Shown: positions 54,761-64,000 of the stretch, in pieces | Numbering within the stretch: position 1 is the first letter of the stretch | How the letters are laid out: each line of letters begins with the position of its first letter | DNA from: Ostrinia nubilalis | Lineage: Eukaryota; Arthropoda; Insecta; Lepidoptera; Crambidae | Assembly (NCBI RefSeq): GCF_963855985.1 | Contig: NC_087107.1 | Span: forward strand, 7,006,001-7,070,000 | Reading direction: 5' to 3' | Length of the DNA stretch: 64,000 bases | Position numbers and translations under genes: made by a program | The notes under the pieces: generated by a model | What the model saw: the letters and a program-made list of their open reading frames with translations, nothing else | Database searches by the model: none | What the model was told of the DNA's origin: nothing

Positions 54761-56051
54761 GCAAGACTGACTAACTACTGACGACAGACACTGTGGCGTC
54801 TTATGCAGCTGTAATAAATGCAAATTTTCAACGAAACTATACAGTCTCAAGAATTACTGACGTCTATAATCCTACATCATTACATCAAGACCGCGACAGT
54901 TGGTGCATTTGGCTGTTTCATTAAATTTTCTGCTTTAAATCAAGACTTCTAACTTTATTCGCTTCATTTTACTTCTCAACCAAAAGTTACTTAAACTTTC
55001 TCGTCATTTTAAAATTTTCCAAAAACAAACTGCACAGCACATTTTCCAGACATGTAACTGAAAATAAAATTAGATTCCTCCGTGTATTCTTCAAACACGA
55101 AAAGGTTGACCTTTGCTAAACTTTTGCATGCAAATGAAGGGTTGAAGTCTGCAGGTAGGCGCCGAACAAATCCTGCCTTCAAACCGTGAAGTTCTTTCAC
55201 CCGGGAGCAATCACTTCTAACAATAAAACAAACCTGAATCTGAATCTTTTGAAGGGTCTCGGTTACAGAGATATACAGCACACGTTCGCGTTATTGGCGA
55301 ATAAAACTGTCGGCGATCATCCGACCGATGTCGTAAAGACGCTTTACACGTACACGAAAGTCATGTTAAACAGCCCATTTGAGATATTTTATGAGAACCT
55401 CCTTTTATTTAAACATGTATTTTATGTTATTTTTTTCTTATTTGATGATAAGTAATGATATCACCGAAAGACTGTTTACAATTTTACAATTTAGGCCTGT
55501 AATATTTAAATAGTCGTTACATTCCAACTCAATTATTGTGAAACTCATCAGTGAGAACTTCAATAAGTAGACCGTAGTTCTCAAATCACCTTAATTTTTA
55601 AGTATTTTTTATAATTAACTGTAAGTACATGGTTTTCCTATGATATAATTATATGATATATAAATTATAACATTGGATTAAGGTCAATAAACATTCTTAA
55701 CTTTTTATAGCAAAAACAGATATTTAAATGGTGCGACATTGAAATATTCTTTTGTACAAAACTTATTTTTAGCTTATATAGAAAAGTATCTTAGGTCGAA
55801 ATCAAATATCAAGGGTTGATGGAAAGTTCAACTTTATCTACAAAAACAATCAAGTTTATTCCATACTTCAAAAGAATTCGTGGTAAAAAATCCAGTTATT
55901 TTTACAAACAAGTCTGCTAAGTTTTGTTTTTAAAGCAATTTGTACATTAATAAATTTTAGTTTTGAAAAATCTTCTCAAAAGTCCCAAAGTAGCTTGATG
56001 ACGTCAGGAAAATATGATCTACTCGAGTAAAGTATTTTTTTACTTGAGACC
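54761..56051. other. Gene-free stretch
   Basis: Only short overlapping frames (for example 55009-55281 minus and 55186-55455 plus) without recognisable motifs. Confidence 0.5.
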
Positions 56052-56179
56052 AAGGCTGGGTTGTTGCGCCATCTTGCTTTAATTTTAACAAACCTTAAAA
56101 AATTTCAAACTCCATATAAAAAGCACTGGTTATCGTTATAGTTAGGTGCTGTTAATGTTAGATGGTGCAACTCAGCCTA
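56052..56179. mobile_element. MITE of the GGTTGCACCA family, copy 5
   Basis: It runs from AAGGCTGGGTTGTTGCGCCA to AGATGGTGCAACTCAGCCTA with the family core. Confidence 0.75.
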
Positions 56180-56517
56180 AAAGATTTAGAGATAATTAAG
56201 TACATAATATAATAGTTAAAATATTGACTCTACTTATTCGTAGAGCTACGTACTCGTAGTCGTTATATGGTCGTAGCAAACCAAGCATCGTAGCCGCGCG
56301 AACCGTAGCAAAGCGTTACGAATGGATAGCCGTAGCGAATAGCGCCATAACTTACAGCTCACAGGTGGTTGCTTTTGTCAACACGGTGTAACAGCCACAG
56401 TTGCTTTAGTACAGTCGACAGCACATCAGCCTTTACATTTTTATCACAAAATAGTCCCTATTACAACTGCATAAAATGCCACAATATTTAGTTTGATGTT
56501 TCGTCGTCGTTTGTCAG

Positions 56518-57258
56518 AAAGAAGAACGGTCATCTGTGACCCAGGCCCGACAGAAACGAGACATACCTCAGTTTTTTTGTCATGTCTTAATTAATTAAAT
56601 TATATATTTTTTATATTCGAAATCTATGTATAACACTATATTATTACCCTTTGTTTTTGTTCAGGCGTCATACAAAAACTAATACAAAATGCCTATTTAT
56701 CACCAAAATTGGTAAATGTATGTACCTAAATAGCTGCTATGGAATGTATCTAGGTGACCTGGAGATACAGCCGCATTATACAGGGTGGAAACGAGAAGTT
56801 ACAAAATCCAAAAATTCAATGTTACCAGCTTCCATAATCTGTAACCTATTATTGGTACCATTTGAAAGAGCTCGTGAAGCACTTTCAGAATCAGTAACTA
56901 GTTTTTCGATATCTTTGTATAGTTTAGAAATAATCGAGTGAGATCACTTATCGTTCCATATGTATAACCACCCTGTATAATCCGGCTGTATCTCTAGGTC
57001 ACCTAGATACATTCCATAGCAGCTGTAATAGACATTTAGGTACATACATTTACCAATTTTGGTGATAAATAGGCATTTTGTATTCGTTTTTGTATAACGC
57101 CTGAACAAAAACAAAGGGTAATATTTTGGTGTTATACATAGATTTCGAATATAAAAAATATATAATTTAACTAATTAAGACATGACAAAAAAACTGAGGT
57201 ATGTCTCGTTTCTGTCGGGTCTGGGTTTTTTTTGTATGGGGCGTGACCGTTCTTCTTT
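56518..57258. mobile_element. Long palindrome (741 bp) with a MITE at its centre
   Basis: The left arm (56518-56776) and right arm (56980-57258) are reverse complements with only small indels. Both run through GACAGAAACGAGACATACCT, GGCATTTTGTATTCG-type sequence, ATCACCAAAATTGGTAAATG and ACATTCCATAGCAGCTG to GATACAGCCG. Removing the central MITE and one TA leaves a near-perfect dyad (CCGCATTATAATCCGG). Differences are a 9-bp indel, about 20 bp missing in the left outer part, and a few substitutions. It is probably a large foldback element; the superfamily is unassigned. Confidence 0.88.
56779..56977. mobile_element. TA-flanked MITE (199 bp) at the dyad of the palindrome
   Basis: The ends are TACAGGGTGG and CCACCCTGTA, with TA on both sides. 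The interior matches 27401-27590 in the opposite orientation (CCAAAAATTCAATGTTACCA, ATAATCGAGTGAGATCACTT). Confidence 0.85.
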
Positions 57259-57633
57259 TGCAAGTATACACATTTTACAAAGAAAGTATTGTCCAGTTTT
57301 TTATCATAAAATTAAAACCAGTGTTAAATATGTAGTATACAGGTATACCTACTAGTATTTCAGGAAAATCAACGCTAGAAGAAACTACATTATTTTTCCA
57401 TTTAACCGTACTGGCAGAGAGTGAATTATTGTTCGCGGTGAGTATTAGATTTATCTTAAGCAAACACTATCTTGTACCTACCAAAAAATAAAATAAATAC
57501 AAAACCTTTTTCATATGACGACATTTACCTACAACTACATAGTAGTATAGCTTGAAATTTGCACACGTTTTACCAAGTAAATTCTACTTTCATCATTCCT
57601 ACAACTTACCAGCTTATTCCCAACTTTGCTGCT

Positions 57634-57899
57634 TTAGGCCGTATACAGAAAGAAAGCTGGAAACTTATAAGCGCTTACCAGCTCTTGTCAGCGCTGGTCC
57701 GTTCGTTCACAAAGGAAGCAAGTTGAATGGCATTTTATATGGCAGCGTCCAGCGCTGACCAGCGCGTGTTGAAACTTGTCAGCCGTGCAGTGCACGCACA
57801 TCGGCGCGCGTTCATATATTTTCCTGCGCGGGTTACCAGCGCTGTCAAGCGCCGGTAAGCGCTTATAATTTTCCAGCTTTCTTTCTGTATACGGCCTTA
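57634..57899. mobile_element. PIF/Harbinger-type MITE (260 bp) with TTA duplications
   Basis: TTA (57634-57636 and 57897-57899) flanks an element starting GGCCGTATACAGAAAGAAAG and ending CTTTCTTTCTGTATACGGCC. The inverted ends continue to AAGCGCTTA. The interior repeats CCAGCGCTG-like words. A three-base TTA target and GG...CC ends fit PIF/Harbinger. Confidence 0.82.
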
Positions 57900-58344
57900 G
57901 GCAATAATATCGATAACTTTGTTCCCTGTCAGTTAACCTCATTACTTGTACCCTCCAGAGAAATACCGAGCACAGCAATACATGAAACCAGTTATATATT
58001 CATTACGTAATATTAACATGTTTTTGCAAAGATTCCTCCTTGAAATGAGGCTATACGACTGAACTTAAAGAAATTCCTTGTTTAGTTCCAGAGAAAAATA
58101 AAAATAAATTCATATTATTGTTTAGGAATTCAAAGTTCAATGGCTCTAATACAATACAGTTTTAATGCAAAGCTTTTTATGGTTTTAAAAAGTGTATCTC
58201 GTGCATAGTAATGTCTTGTAGATTGTTTATTATAAATAAATAAATAGTAATCTAGATCTTAGTGTTTCAAGTTATTTAAATCTCCTTATTTTACCAGGAA
58301 TCAAATCCATCTAGTATGTTTTTCTTTTTTTTTTCTGTTTTACC
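57900..58344. other. Gene-free AT-rich stretch
   Basis: Nothing recognised before the LINE begins. Confidence 0.5.
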
Positions 58345-58913
58345 ATACCATGTCATTAGGGGCGAGCGAAAGGGTGTGTTACTTATATGCGTTTAACGCT
58401 GTAACGCTGCCAATTCGCTCATTGCACGGTCTGTCCCGGCCGCTTGCTTTGGTGTTGGCCTTGAGGGAGAGCGCTGGTTGTGTAGATCCTCAAGGCAAGC
58501 CTGACTGTTATCCTTCTCGTGGTTGCCGCCTGTTTTTGGTCTGGTTCCTTATGAAACAGACGTAACGGAAATGGTCAGACGCATCCCATGCTCCTTAACA
58601 CCCTTTTCCTACCCCAATCCTGCTTTGCTTTTGCATTTCCTTCCTCTCCTAGGGATACCACAAACCTTGAGGTCCTTAGCCTCCTCAAAAAGTGTGGTCA
58701 TGGCTACCTTGGGAAAGTACCATGGACGATTTCCCCCTAATTCAAGGTGTGATGCGAACCGTGCCGATGAACGCGTGGCTGAGAGGGAGCTCAGTCTTGA
58801 ACGGTGCCTGCCCGAGACCAGAGCGATTCGGTGCAGTATTCAGCTCTTCCCTGGGCATGCGGGGCTCTGCCGAGGGTGACCGATTACTTCCCTAGCTACT
58901 CGTGGGAACTTTT

Positions 58914-59984
58914 ATGAATACCTTTTCCATAAAAACACCCAAAACTCCTCCCTTAGGGGAACAATTGGACAGGCCTGACGGAGAGCCTTCATTGACCTCC
59001 AAATCGCCTTGCTCCAAAATTTCGGAGAGTCTCTCGGCTATGTCTGTGGGGGGCACTAGTGCTGAACCACAAACAGAGTCGACAAAGACCCCGAAGGACA
59101 CAAAGCGTGCCAGGCTTTGTGGTGCGGCCAGGAAGAGGTTCCGGAGGCTGATTGCAGCGGAACTTGGTGCTGAACAAGCCCTTGCTCTCTGCAGGAAGCC
59201 CTGGGATCAAATTCCGGTCGACAATCCTCCTCCCGATCCAAAGGCGAAAAAACGCCTACGTTCGGAGGAAGAATCCCCGCGGGAACAGCCGAAGAAAACC
59301 TCTAGGCTGGACGTCACGGCAACCCCCCTCCCTAAGGTACAATACAGCGTTGTAGCTGGCGCCGTGCGAGTGGGTGTCCGAAATTCGGCCCCCATGAGCG
59401 AGGACCAGATGCGACTGCTGCATGACGCCCTTCTCGAGTCCATCGCCAAGATGGCCGGGAAGAAGGGAGTCCCGCGACCAAGATTTGCTGGTTTCTCCTA
59501 CAAGACGGGGTGGGTCCTGGTTAACTGTGAGAACCAGGAAAGCCATGACTGGCTTGTAGGAGAGATCAGGCAAATCAAACCGTGGCCTGAGGCGGAACTC
59601 TCGACCATACCCGAGAGCGAACTGCCTAGGCCACAGGTGGGGACCACTTTCATACCCATCAGCGAGGCGGCAACGGTCGAAAAGGCTTTGCCGCTGCTGG
59701 AGGCGCAGAATGATGGTCTCAACCCGGGGCTATGGCGAGTTCTCCATAAGCGGGCCGAGGCGGGAGGGACTGTGGTGACCTTCTCGTTGGACGATCCGTC
59801 GGCGGAGACTCTCCGTGCAAATAACGGCAGAGCTGGCCTTGGCTTTAAATATGTAATATTTAATGTCAGGGGGGCTCTGCCGAGGAACAGCCCAACGTGG
59901 AAACACCTAGGCCGTCGACTTCTGCTGGAGTGCAAGAGGCAAAGAGGAGCCCTGCGGGGACCTCGCGCCAAAGGCCTCCGCTGA
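58914..59984 (+). CDS. LINE ORF1 protein, DUF4780 domain, C-terminus frameshifted
   Basis: The first ATG is 58914 (MNTFSIKTPKTPPLG). A low-complexity N-terminus is followed by a basic region (KRARLCGAARKRFRRLI) and a DUF4780-type domain at about 155-320 (LHDALLESIAKMAG, PRPRFAGFSYKTGWVLVNCE, LPRPQVGTTFIPI, LLEAQNDGLNPGLWRV). The domain occurs in many insect retroelement ORF1s and is taken to bind nucleic acid. At the six-G run 59869-59874 the protein leaves its natural frame. The alternative frame continues through a Ser/Pro then Gly/Arg-rich tail to a stop at 60110-60112, just before the ORF2 ATG. The present C-terminus (about the last 40 residues) is therefore probably artificial. Confidence 0.82.
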   Translation: MNTFSIKTPKTPPLGEQLDRPDGEPSLTSKSPCSKISESLSAMSVGGTSAEPQTESTKTPKDTKRARLCGAARKRFRRLIAAELGAEQALALCRKPWDQIPVDNPPPDPKAKKRLRSEEESPREQPKKTSRLDVTATPLPKVQYSVVAGAVRVGVRNSAPMSEDQMRLLHDALLESIAKMAGKKGVPRPRFAGFSYKTGWVLVNCENQESHDWLVGEIRQIKPWPEAELSTIPESELPRPQVGTTFIPISEAATVEKALPLLEAQNDGLNPGLWRVLHKRAEAGGTVVTFSLDDPSAETLRANNGRAGLGFKYVIFNVRGALPRNSPTWKHLGRRLLLECKRQRGALRGPRAKGLR

Positions 59985-60112
59985 GGTCGACCAAAGGCCG
60001 GGGTGGAGCCACGAGGGGCGGCACAAGTCGTAGGGGGGTAAGAGGTGGCGGAGGGAATAGAGGACGTCCACGTCCCCCACCCAAGAAGCCTCACACACCC
60101 GCCCTACGCTAA
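59875..60112 (+). pseudogene. Out-of-frame C-terminal tail of LINE ORF1
   Basis: After the G run, the next frame reads NVETPRPSTSAGVQEAKRSP and ends in an RGG-like basic tail (RRGVRGGGGNRGRPR) with TAA at 60110-60112. The composition and the four-base gap to the ORF2 ATG show this was the original ORF1 end. Confidence 0.7.
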
Positions 60113-60116
60113 GCCA

Positions 60117-62717
60117 ATGGCTCCCTACAACAGCAAAGCGAGGATCTTGCAGGGTAACCTCCATCATGCAGCAGCTGCGACTGCGGTGGTGGAGTGTTGC
60201 TTTGCCAAACAGAACATAGACCTCGCTCTGATCCAAGAACCCTGGATATCCAACGGCAACATCCAGGGGCTAGGGGCCGCCGGTAAGATTCTCTTCAATA
60301 ATGGTGGCTATAGACCCAGGGCGTGCATCGTTCATAACAAAAATATTGACCTTTTACCTGTTCCAGAGCTTTGCAAAGACGACGTGGTCGCAGGATACAT
60401 CAATCTCCAAGGGTGGAGTGGGGCTAGAGTAATCGTCTGCTCAGCCTACCTCCCCGGTGATAAGCCCAATCCCACAGAAGACCTGGTGAACGTTGTGGCC
60501 TACGCACAAAGACACAACGCCGACCTGCTTGTGGGATGCGATGCCAATGCCCACCACACCTCGTGGGGGAGCACCGACATCAACAAAAGAGGTGAGTTAC
60601 TTTATGACTTCCTTCTATCTAACAATCTGCATACACTTAACCTAGGATGCACACCGACCTTTGTAACGTGTAACAGACAAGAAGTTCTTGGCATAACTTT
60701 CGCAACGAATGCCTTAGCCAGGCACGTCATCGACTGGCAGGTAAGTAATGAAAACTCTATGTCAGATCACCGACACATTCGATTTAACCTGGAAGCATCG
60801 CTGCCAAGGCGAATCGAAACCTACACTGATCCAAGGGCTACTGACTGGGACCATTTCAGGGACCAGTTAAAAACCAACCTTGATGTGATCCCAAAAATCA
60901 TCAGAACTGTGGAGTGCTTGGAATTAGCAGTGGAGGTAGTCACAGTAGGAATAACCAAAGCCTACGAGGACAGCTGCCCTGTGAAAACCAAAGCATCCAC
61001 AAGTAAAGTCTCATGGTGGAACTCTAAGCTGCAAAAGCTACGAGAAGAAACCAGGAGACTCTTTAATAGAGCTAAAAAATCCCATGAATGGGACACATAT
61101 AAGAAAGCTCTAACCAAATATAACACTGAGATCAGGAAAGCAAAGAGAGCATCGTGGAGGAAACTGTGCGAGGATGTCGAAAGTCTTCCTCGAGCAGCAA
61201 GACTCCAAAAAATGATCTCCAAAACTCCTGTTAGGCAGATTGGGCTTCTGAAAAGACCCGATGGAACTTTCACTTCATGTGAAAACGACACATTGGAGCT
61301 GCTGGCAGCAACCCACTTCCCTGGATCGGTGGGCAGCAATTGCTCGGCGACTACACATAGCAACCTTCGCAGGCCGAAGAATGACGACTGGCGGAGGGCT
61401 GCTATAATCATAAGACCCAACCAGGTAAAATGGGCCATCAGCTCCTTTAAACCATATAAAGCGTGTGGCGAGGACAACATATTCCCTGCTCAACTGAAGG
61501 AGGGGATGGAAATCCTCACTCCACATCTGGTCAAAATCTTCAGAGCCAGCTTGGCCTGGGGACATATACCGGAACGATGGACCACAGTAAAAGTCATATT
61601 CATTCCAAAGGCTGGCAGAAAGGACTACGCCTTGCCAAAGTCCTTTAGGCCAATAAGCCTCTCATCCTTCCTTATGAAGGTTATGGAAAAGGTAATTGAC
61701 ATCTATATTAGGGACGTAGCACTAAAAACGAAACCTATTCACCACACACAGCATGCCTACCGCAGAGGTAAATCTACGGAAACAGCCCTGATCAGCCTGA
61801 TTGACAGGGTCGAAAAGGCACTGGAAGACAAGGAAATCGCGCTTTGCGCATTTCTAGACATAGAGGGAGCTTTTGACAACACTCCTACTACACTGCTGGT
61901 CGAAGGTCTGGTTGCAAAAAGCCTTGACCTGACGACCACGAGATGGGTGGAGTCGATGCTCTCCAACAGGAGAGCTAAGGTATCTCTGCTTCAAACCACT
62001 ATGGAAGTTACAACCACCAGAGGATGCCCGCAAGGGGGCGTGCTTTCGCCCCTTCTCTGGACTCTGGCGGTTGATACACTACTGTATAAAATGGCCGACC
62101 TCAACATTGACACTCAAGGGTACGCTGACGACCTTGTTGTCATAGTAAGGGGCTTCTGCCAAAGTACAATATCTTCCATAATGCAAAGAGCGCTAAACAC
62201 CATAGGTGGGTGGTGCAAAAGAAACAGTTTATCAGTTAACGCTGATAAAACTGTCATTATTCCATTTACCAGGCGTAGACAGTTGAACAAACTAGTCAAA
62301 CCCTCTCTAAATGGAAAAGAGATCGAGTTTTCCACGGAAGTCAAATATCTGGGCGTCACTATCGACCAGAAACTAACATGGAATACTCACCTTAATAACA
62401 TCATACAAAAGGCAAAAATTGCCTTAGGCTCCTGTAGCCGCATGATGGGCAACAATTGGGGCTTGAATCCCCGATCTGTCTTATGGCTGTATACCACTAT
62501 CGTGAGGCCGACTATATCGTACGCCTCTGTAGTGTGGTATCACAAAACCAGCCAAAAGACAGTAACAGTTAAACTAGGTAGTCTGCAAAGGCTTGCCTGT
62601 CTCATGGCAACTGGGGCAATGTCAACCGCACCTGGGGCGGCCCTGAACGCACTACTGTGCCTAACGCCCCTAAGTATGCACATTGCTAAGGAGGCGGAGG
62701 CAAGTGCCTACAGATAA
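60117..62717 (+). CDS. LINE ORF2: endonuclease and reverse transcriptase (866 aa to a premature stop)
   Basis: I chose the ATG at 60117 (MAPYNSKARILQGNLHHA), four bases after the ORF1 stop; the frame is open further 5'. The endonuclease (about 8-225) shows LQGNLHH, LIQEPWI, SAYLPG, GCDANAHHTSWGS and MSDHRHI. The reverse transcriptase (about 490-760) shows FIPKAGRKDYALPKSFRPIS, HAYRRGKSTETAL, AFLDIEGAFDNT, GCPQGGVLSPLLW and the catalytic YADD at about 669. A TAA at 62715-62717 ends the frame before RNase H, although RNase H continues in the same frame. The stop is a disabling mutation (or follows an indel), not a natural end. Confidence 0.85.
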   Translation: MAPYNSKARILQGNLHHAAAATAVVECCFAKQNIDLALIQEPWISNGNIQGLGAAGKILFNNGGYRPRACIVHNKNIDLLPVPELCKDDVVAGYINLQGWSGARVIVCSAYLPGDKPNPTEDLVNVVAYAQRHNADLLVGCDANAHHTSWGSTDINKRGELLYDFLLSNNLHTLNLGCTPTFVTCNRQEVLGITFATNALARHVIDWQVSNENSMSDHRHIRFNLEASLPRRIETYTDPRATDWDHFRDQLKTNLDVIPKIIRTVECLELAVEVVTVGITKAYEDSCPVKTKASTSKVSWWNSKLQKLREETRRLFNRAKKSHEWDTYKKALTKYNTEIRKAKRASWRKLCEDVESLPRAARLQKMISKTPVRQIGLLKRPDGTFTSCENDTLELLAATHFPGSVGSNCSATTHSNLRRPKNDDWRRAAIIIRPNQVKWAISSFKPYKACGEDNIFPAQLKEGMEILTPHLVKIFRASLAWGHIPERWTTVKVIFIPKAGRKDYALPKSFRPISLSSFLMKVMEKVIDIYIRDVALKTKPIHHTQHAYRRGKSTETALISLIDRVEKALEDKEIALCAFLDIEGAFDNTPTTLLVEGLVAKSLDLTTTRWVESMLSNRRAKVSLLQTTMEVTTTRGCPQGGVLSPLLWTLAVDTLLYKMADLNIDTQGYADDLVVIVRGFCQSTISSIMQRALNTIGGWCKRNSLSVNADKTVIIPFTRRRQLNKLVKPSLNGKEIEFSTEVKYLGVTIDQKLTWNTHLNNIIQKAKIALGSCSRMMGNNWGLNPRSVLWLYTTIVRPTISYASVVWYHKTSQKTVTVKLGSLQRLACLMATGAMSTAPGAALNALLCLTPLSMHIAKEAEASAYR

Positions 62718-62753
62718 GACGCTCAGGGGGGCTTCCATTGCATATCCCAGAGA

Positions 62754-63440
62754 ATGAGAACATTACTGGAGGCTATAAAGAGCACACCTACTCTTTGCAT
62801 GACTTCTGACATCATGGTTCCAAGTTGTAGCTTCCAAAAGAACTACAAAGTGGAAATACCACACAGGGAGGACTGGCTGAACAAGCAAGTCACCTGTGAG
62901 AAGGGCAGCCTTATATGGTTTACTGATGGGTCAAAAATGGGCCCTAACGTAGGCTTTGGCGTGTATGGAGAGCAGCCGAAGCTTAGGCTATCTCAAAGCC
63001 TGGGCAAATTTGCCTCTATCTTTCAGGCAGAAGTCTACGCCATTATTGAATGTGCGGAAGCTAACCTGCGAAAAAATTATGCCAACCACATAATTTACAT
63101 TAACTCAGACAGTCAGGCCGCGCTGCTGGCCTTAAACTCCAACTTAATCACCTCAAAGTTGGTAGAAAACTGCATGAGTCGACTAAATACTCTAGGAGAA
63201 CGAAACAGAGTAACGCTGAGATGGGTTCCAGGTCATGCGGGAATCGAGGGCAATGAAAATGCCGACGAACTAGCCAGAGCGGGAGCGGAGGGAACACAAT
63301 ATGGTCCAGAACCCTTTTGTGGTGTTCCCAAAAGTCTCGCTCGAATGACCCTGGAGAACATCTATTTAAACAAATCCTTTATGGCATGGTCAGACACGCC
63401 AGGATTAAGAGCCATTTTACATTTTCGTGCGAATTTCTAA
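62754..63440 (+). pseudogene. RNase H part of LINE ORF2, separated by stop and frame lesions
   Basis: Same frame as ORF2. It contains the RNase H series LIWFTDGSKMG, QAEVYAIIECAE, INSDSQAAL and LRWVPGHAGIEGNENADELA, i.e. the usual acidic and His residues. Between 62715 and about 62805 another frame reads more naturally (RRSGGLPLHIPENENITGG), so two compensating indels probably bracket that stretch. RNase H would remove element RNA from the hybrid. No independent start signal is expected. Confidence 0.78.
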
Positions 63441-63560
63441 GATTTTGGAAGCATGAATTACTATCTTAAGCAACACCCAGAGATTATTTAATAACTGCGA
63501 AAGATAGGTCAATCCTTGGTGTTGACCATTAATGAAACGGATTTACTAAAACTCTTTTGC
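63441..63560 (+). pseudogene. Decayed C-terminus of LINE ORF2
   Basis: In another frame, fragments such as RFWKHELLS and the following ILGVDH resemble the segment that normally follows RNase H in this LINE group. They are broken by several stops. Sequence beyond about 63540 is no longer recognisable. Confidence 0.45.
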
Positions 63561-64000
63561 TTAATTCACAGTGCCCCATCTCCCACAACCATTTTACGGG
63601 AAAATTGCCGCAGACTCATTTTCAAAGTCCTGTATCTATTATTTATGCTCATATAATAAGCTTAAAAATATATAGTAATCATCGGACATATATTCTTGTA
63701 GTCCATTAATGAAATAGATTCTTGAATTTCATTACCATTATTGAGTAAAATCTAAAAATAATTTGGCAAATTTGAAGATTAACGTCACATTTTGATCGTG
63801 GTTTTTGGTTTAAAAACACAGCAATAACTGCAATAAAAGTATCTCAAAATAAAGAATATTCATTGTAGAATTGATTTCTACAGTTATTGTTTAAATATTA
63901 GTAACCACTTTGTCAAAATATTGATGTGAATATCAGTATAAATTACAATGCGCAAGCCGACATCGATTAGTATGGCGCGAGCGCCCGTCAAGGCAGGACC
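63561..64000. other. Nothing recognised
   Basis: AT-rich DNA; no LINE tail, repeat end or coding frame is evident up to the window edge. Confidence 0.5.

Larger units (their letters stand above)
58345..63560 (+). mobile_element. LOA/R1-type LINE with DUF4780 ORF1 and RNase H, decaying
   Basis: About 570 bp of GC-richer 5' UTR is followed by ORF1, then ORF2 (endonuclease, RT) four bases after the original ORF1 stop, then an RNase H segment and a C-terminal remnant. Defects: a one-base lesion in a run of six G in ORF1, an in-frame stop plus a local frame change between RT and RNase H, and loss of the reading frame after 63440. RNase H downstream of RT with a DUF4780 ORF1 points to the LOA/R1/I group rather than CR1/Jockey. 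Both limits are approximate. Confidence 0.82.

Noticed and set aside
56651..56941. A 96-codon frame in the palindrome and MITE
   Set aside because: It spans the boundary between a foldback arm and an inserted MITE, so it cannot be a conserved gene.
57688..57978. A 96-codon minus-strand frame
   Set aside because: It falls inside the TTA-flanked MITE and its inverted end.
59498..60094. Long minus-strand frames under LINE ORF1 and ORF2 (also 60962-61480)
   Set aside because: They are shadows of the GC-richer LINE coding sequence on the opposite strand.

Overview
This window looks like lepidopteran (moth or butterfly) nuclear DNA. It is AT-rich and mostly non-coding, and it is packed with transposon families typical of that order: Helitrons with the TCCTACTAATATTATAAA start and a CTAG end, BEL/Pao retrotransposons, CR1/Jockey-type and LOA/R1-type LINEs, TA-flanked foldback MITEs, and LINE tails ending in (GAT)n. 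I cannot name the species. No complete host gene is visible. All long reading frames belong to transposable elements.

Layout. 1-1754: 5' end of a BEL/Pao element on the minus strand (LTR, tRNA-Tyr-type primer site, gag), running off the left edge. 1755-6847: gene-free. 6856-7706 and 8094-8944: two apparently identical 851-bp hAT-type non-autonomous elements, each with an 8-bp target duplication; the second sits inside the 5' LTR of the next element. 7870-14134: a BEL/Pao element bounded by 493-bp LTRs and a CAACT duplication, with gag, protease, RT and RNase H but no integrase. 14140-19540: mostly gene-free, with a few exon-like segments on the plus strand. 19655-20934: four tandem copies of a terminal-exon-like coding segment whose copies differ almost only at synonymous sites. 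This is the most unusual signal in the window and the best candidate for host coding sequence. 21080-44620: gene-free, with two Helitrons, a piggyBac-like MITE (TTAA), several mariner-type MITEs, tRNA-derived SINE-like copies and LINE tails. 44625-49240: a CR1/Jockey-group LINE with both ORFs open. 49250-58340: gene-free, with more MITEs, including a 741-bp palindrome whose exact centre holds another MITE. 58345-63560: a decaying LOA/R1-type LINE with a DUF4780 ORF1, an EN-RT ORF2 and an RNase H part. 63560-64000: nothing recognised.

How the parts relate. The window is a stack of transposition events with a readable order. The BEL/Pao element at 7870-14134 inserted and its LTRs diverged by a few percent; a hAT copy then jumped into its 5' LTR. 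A LINE tail inserted into the Helitron at 23545-24044. A Helitron inserted into the piggyBac-like MITE at 28980-30244. A MITE inserted at the dyad of the palindrome at 56518-57258. All family names come from motif recognition and structure; no database search was possible.
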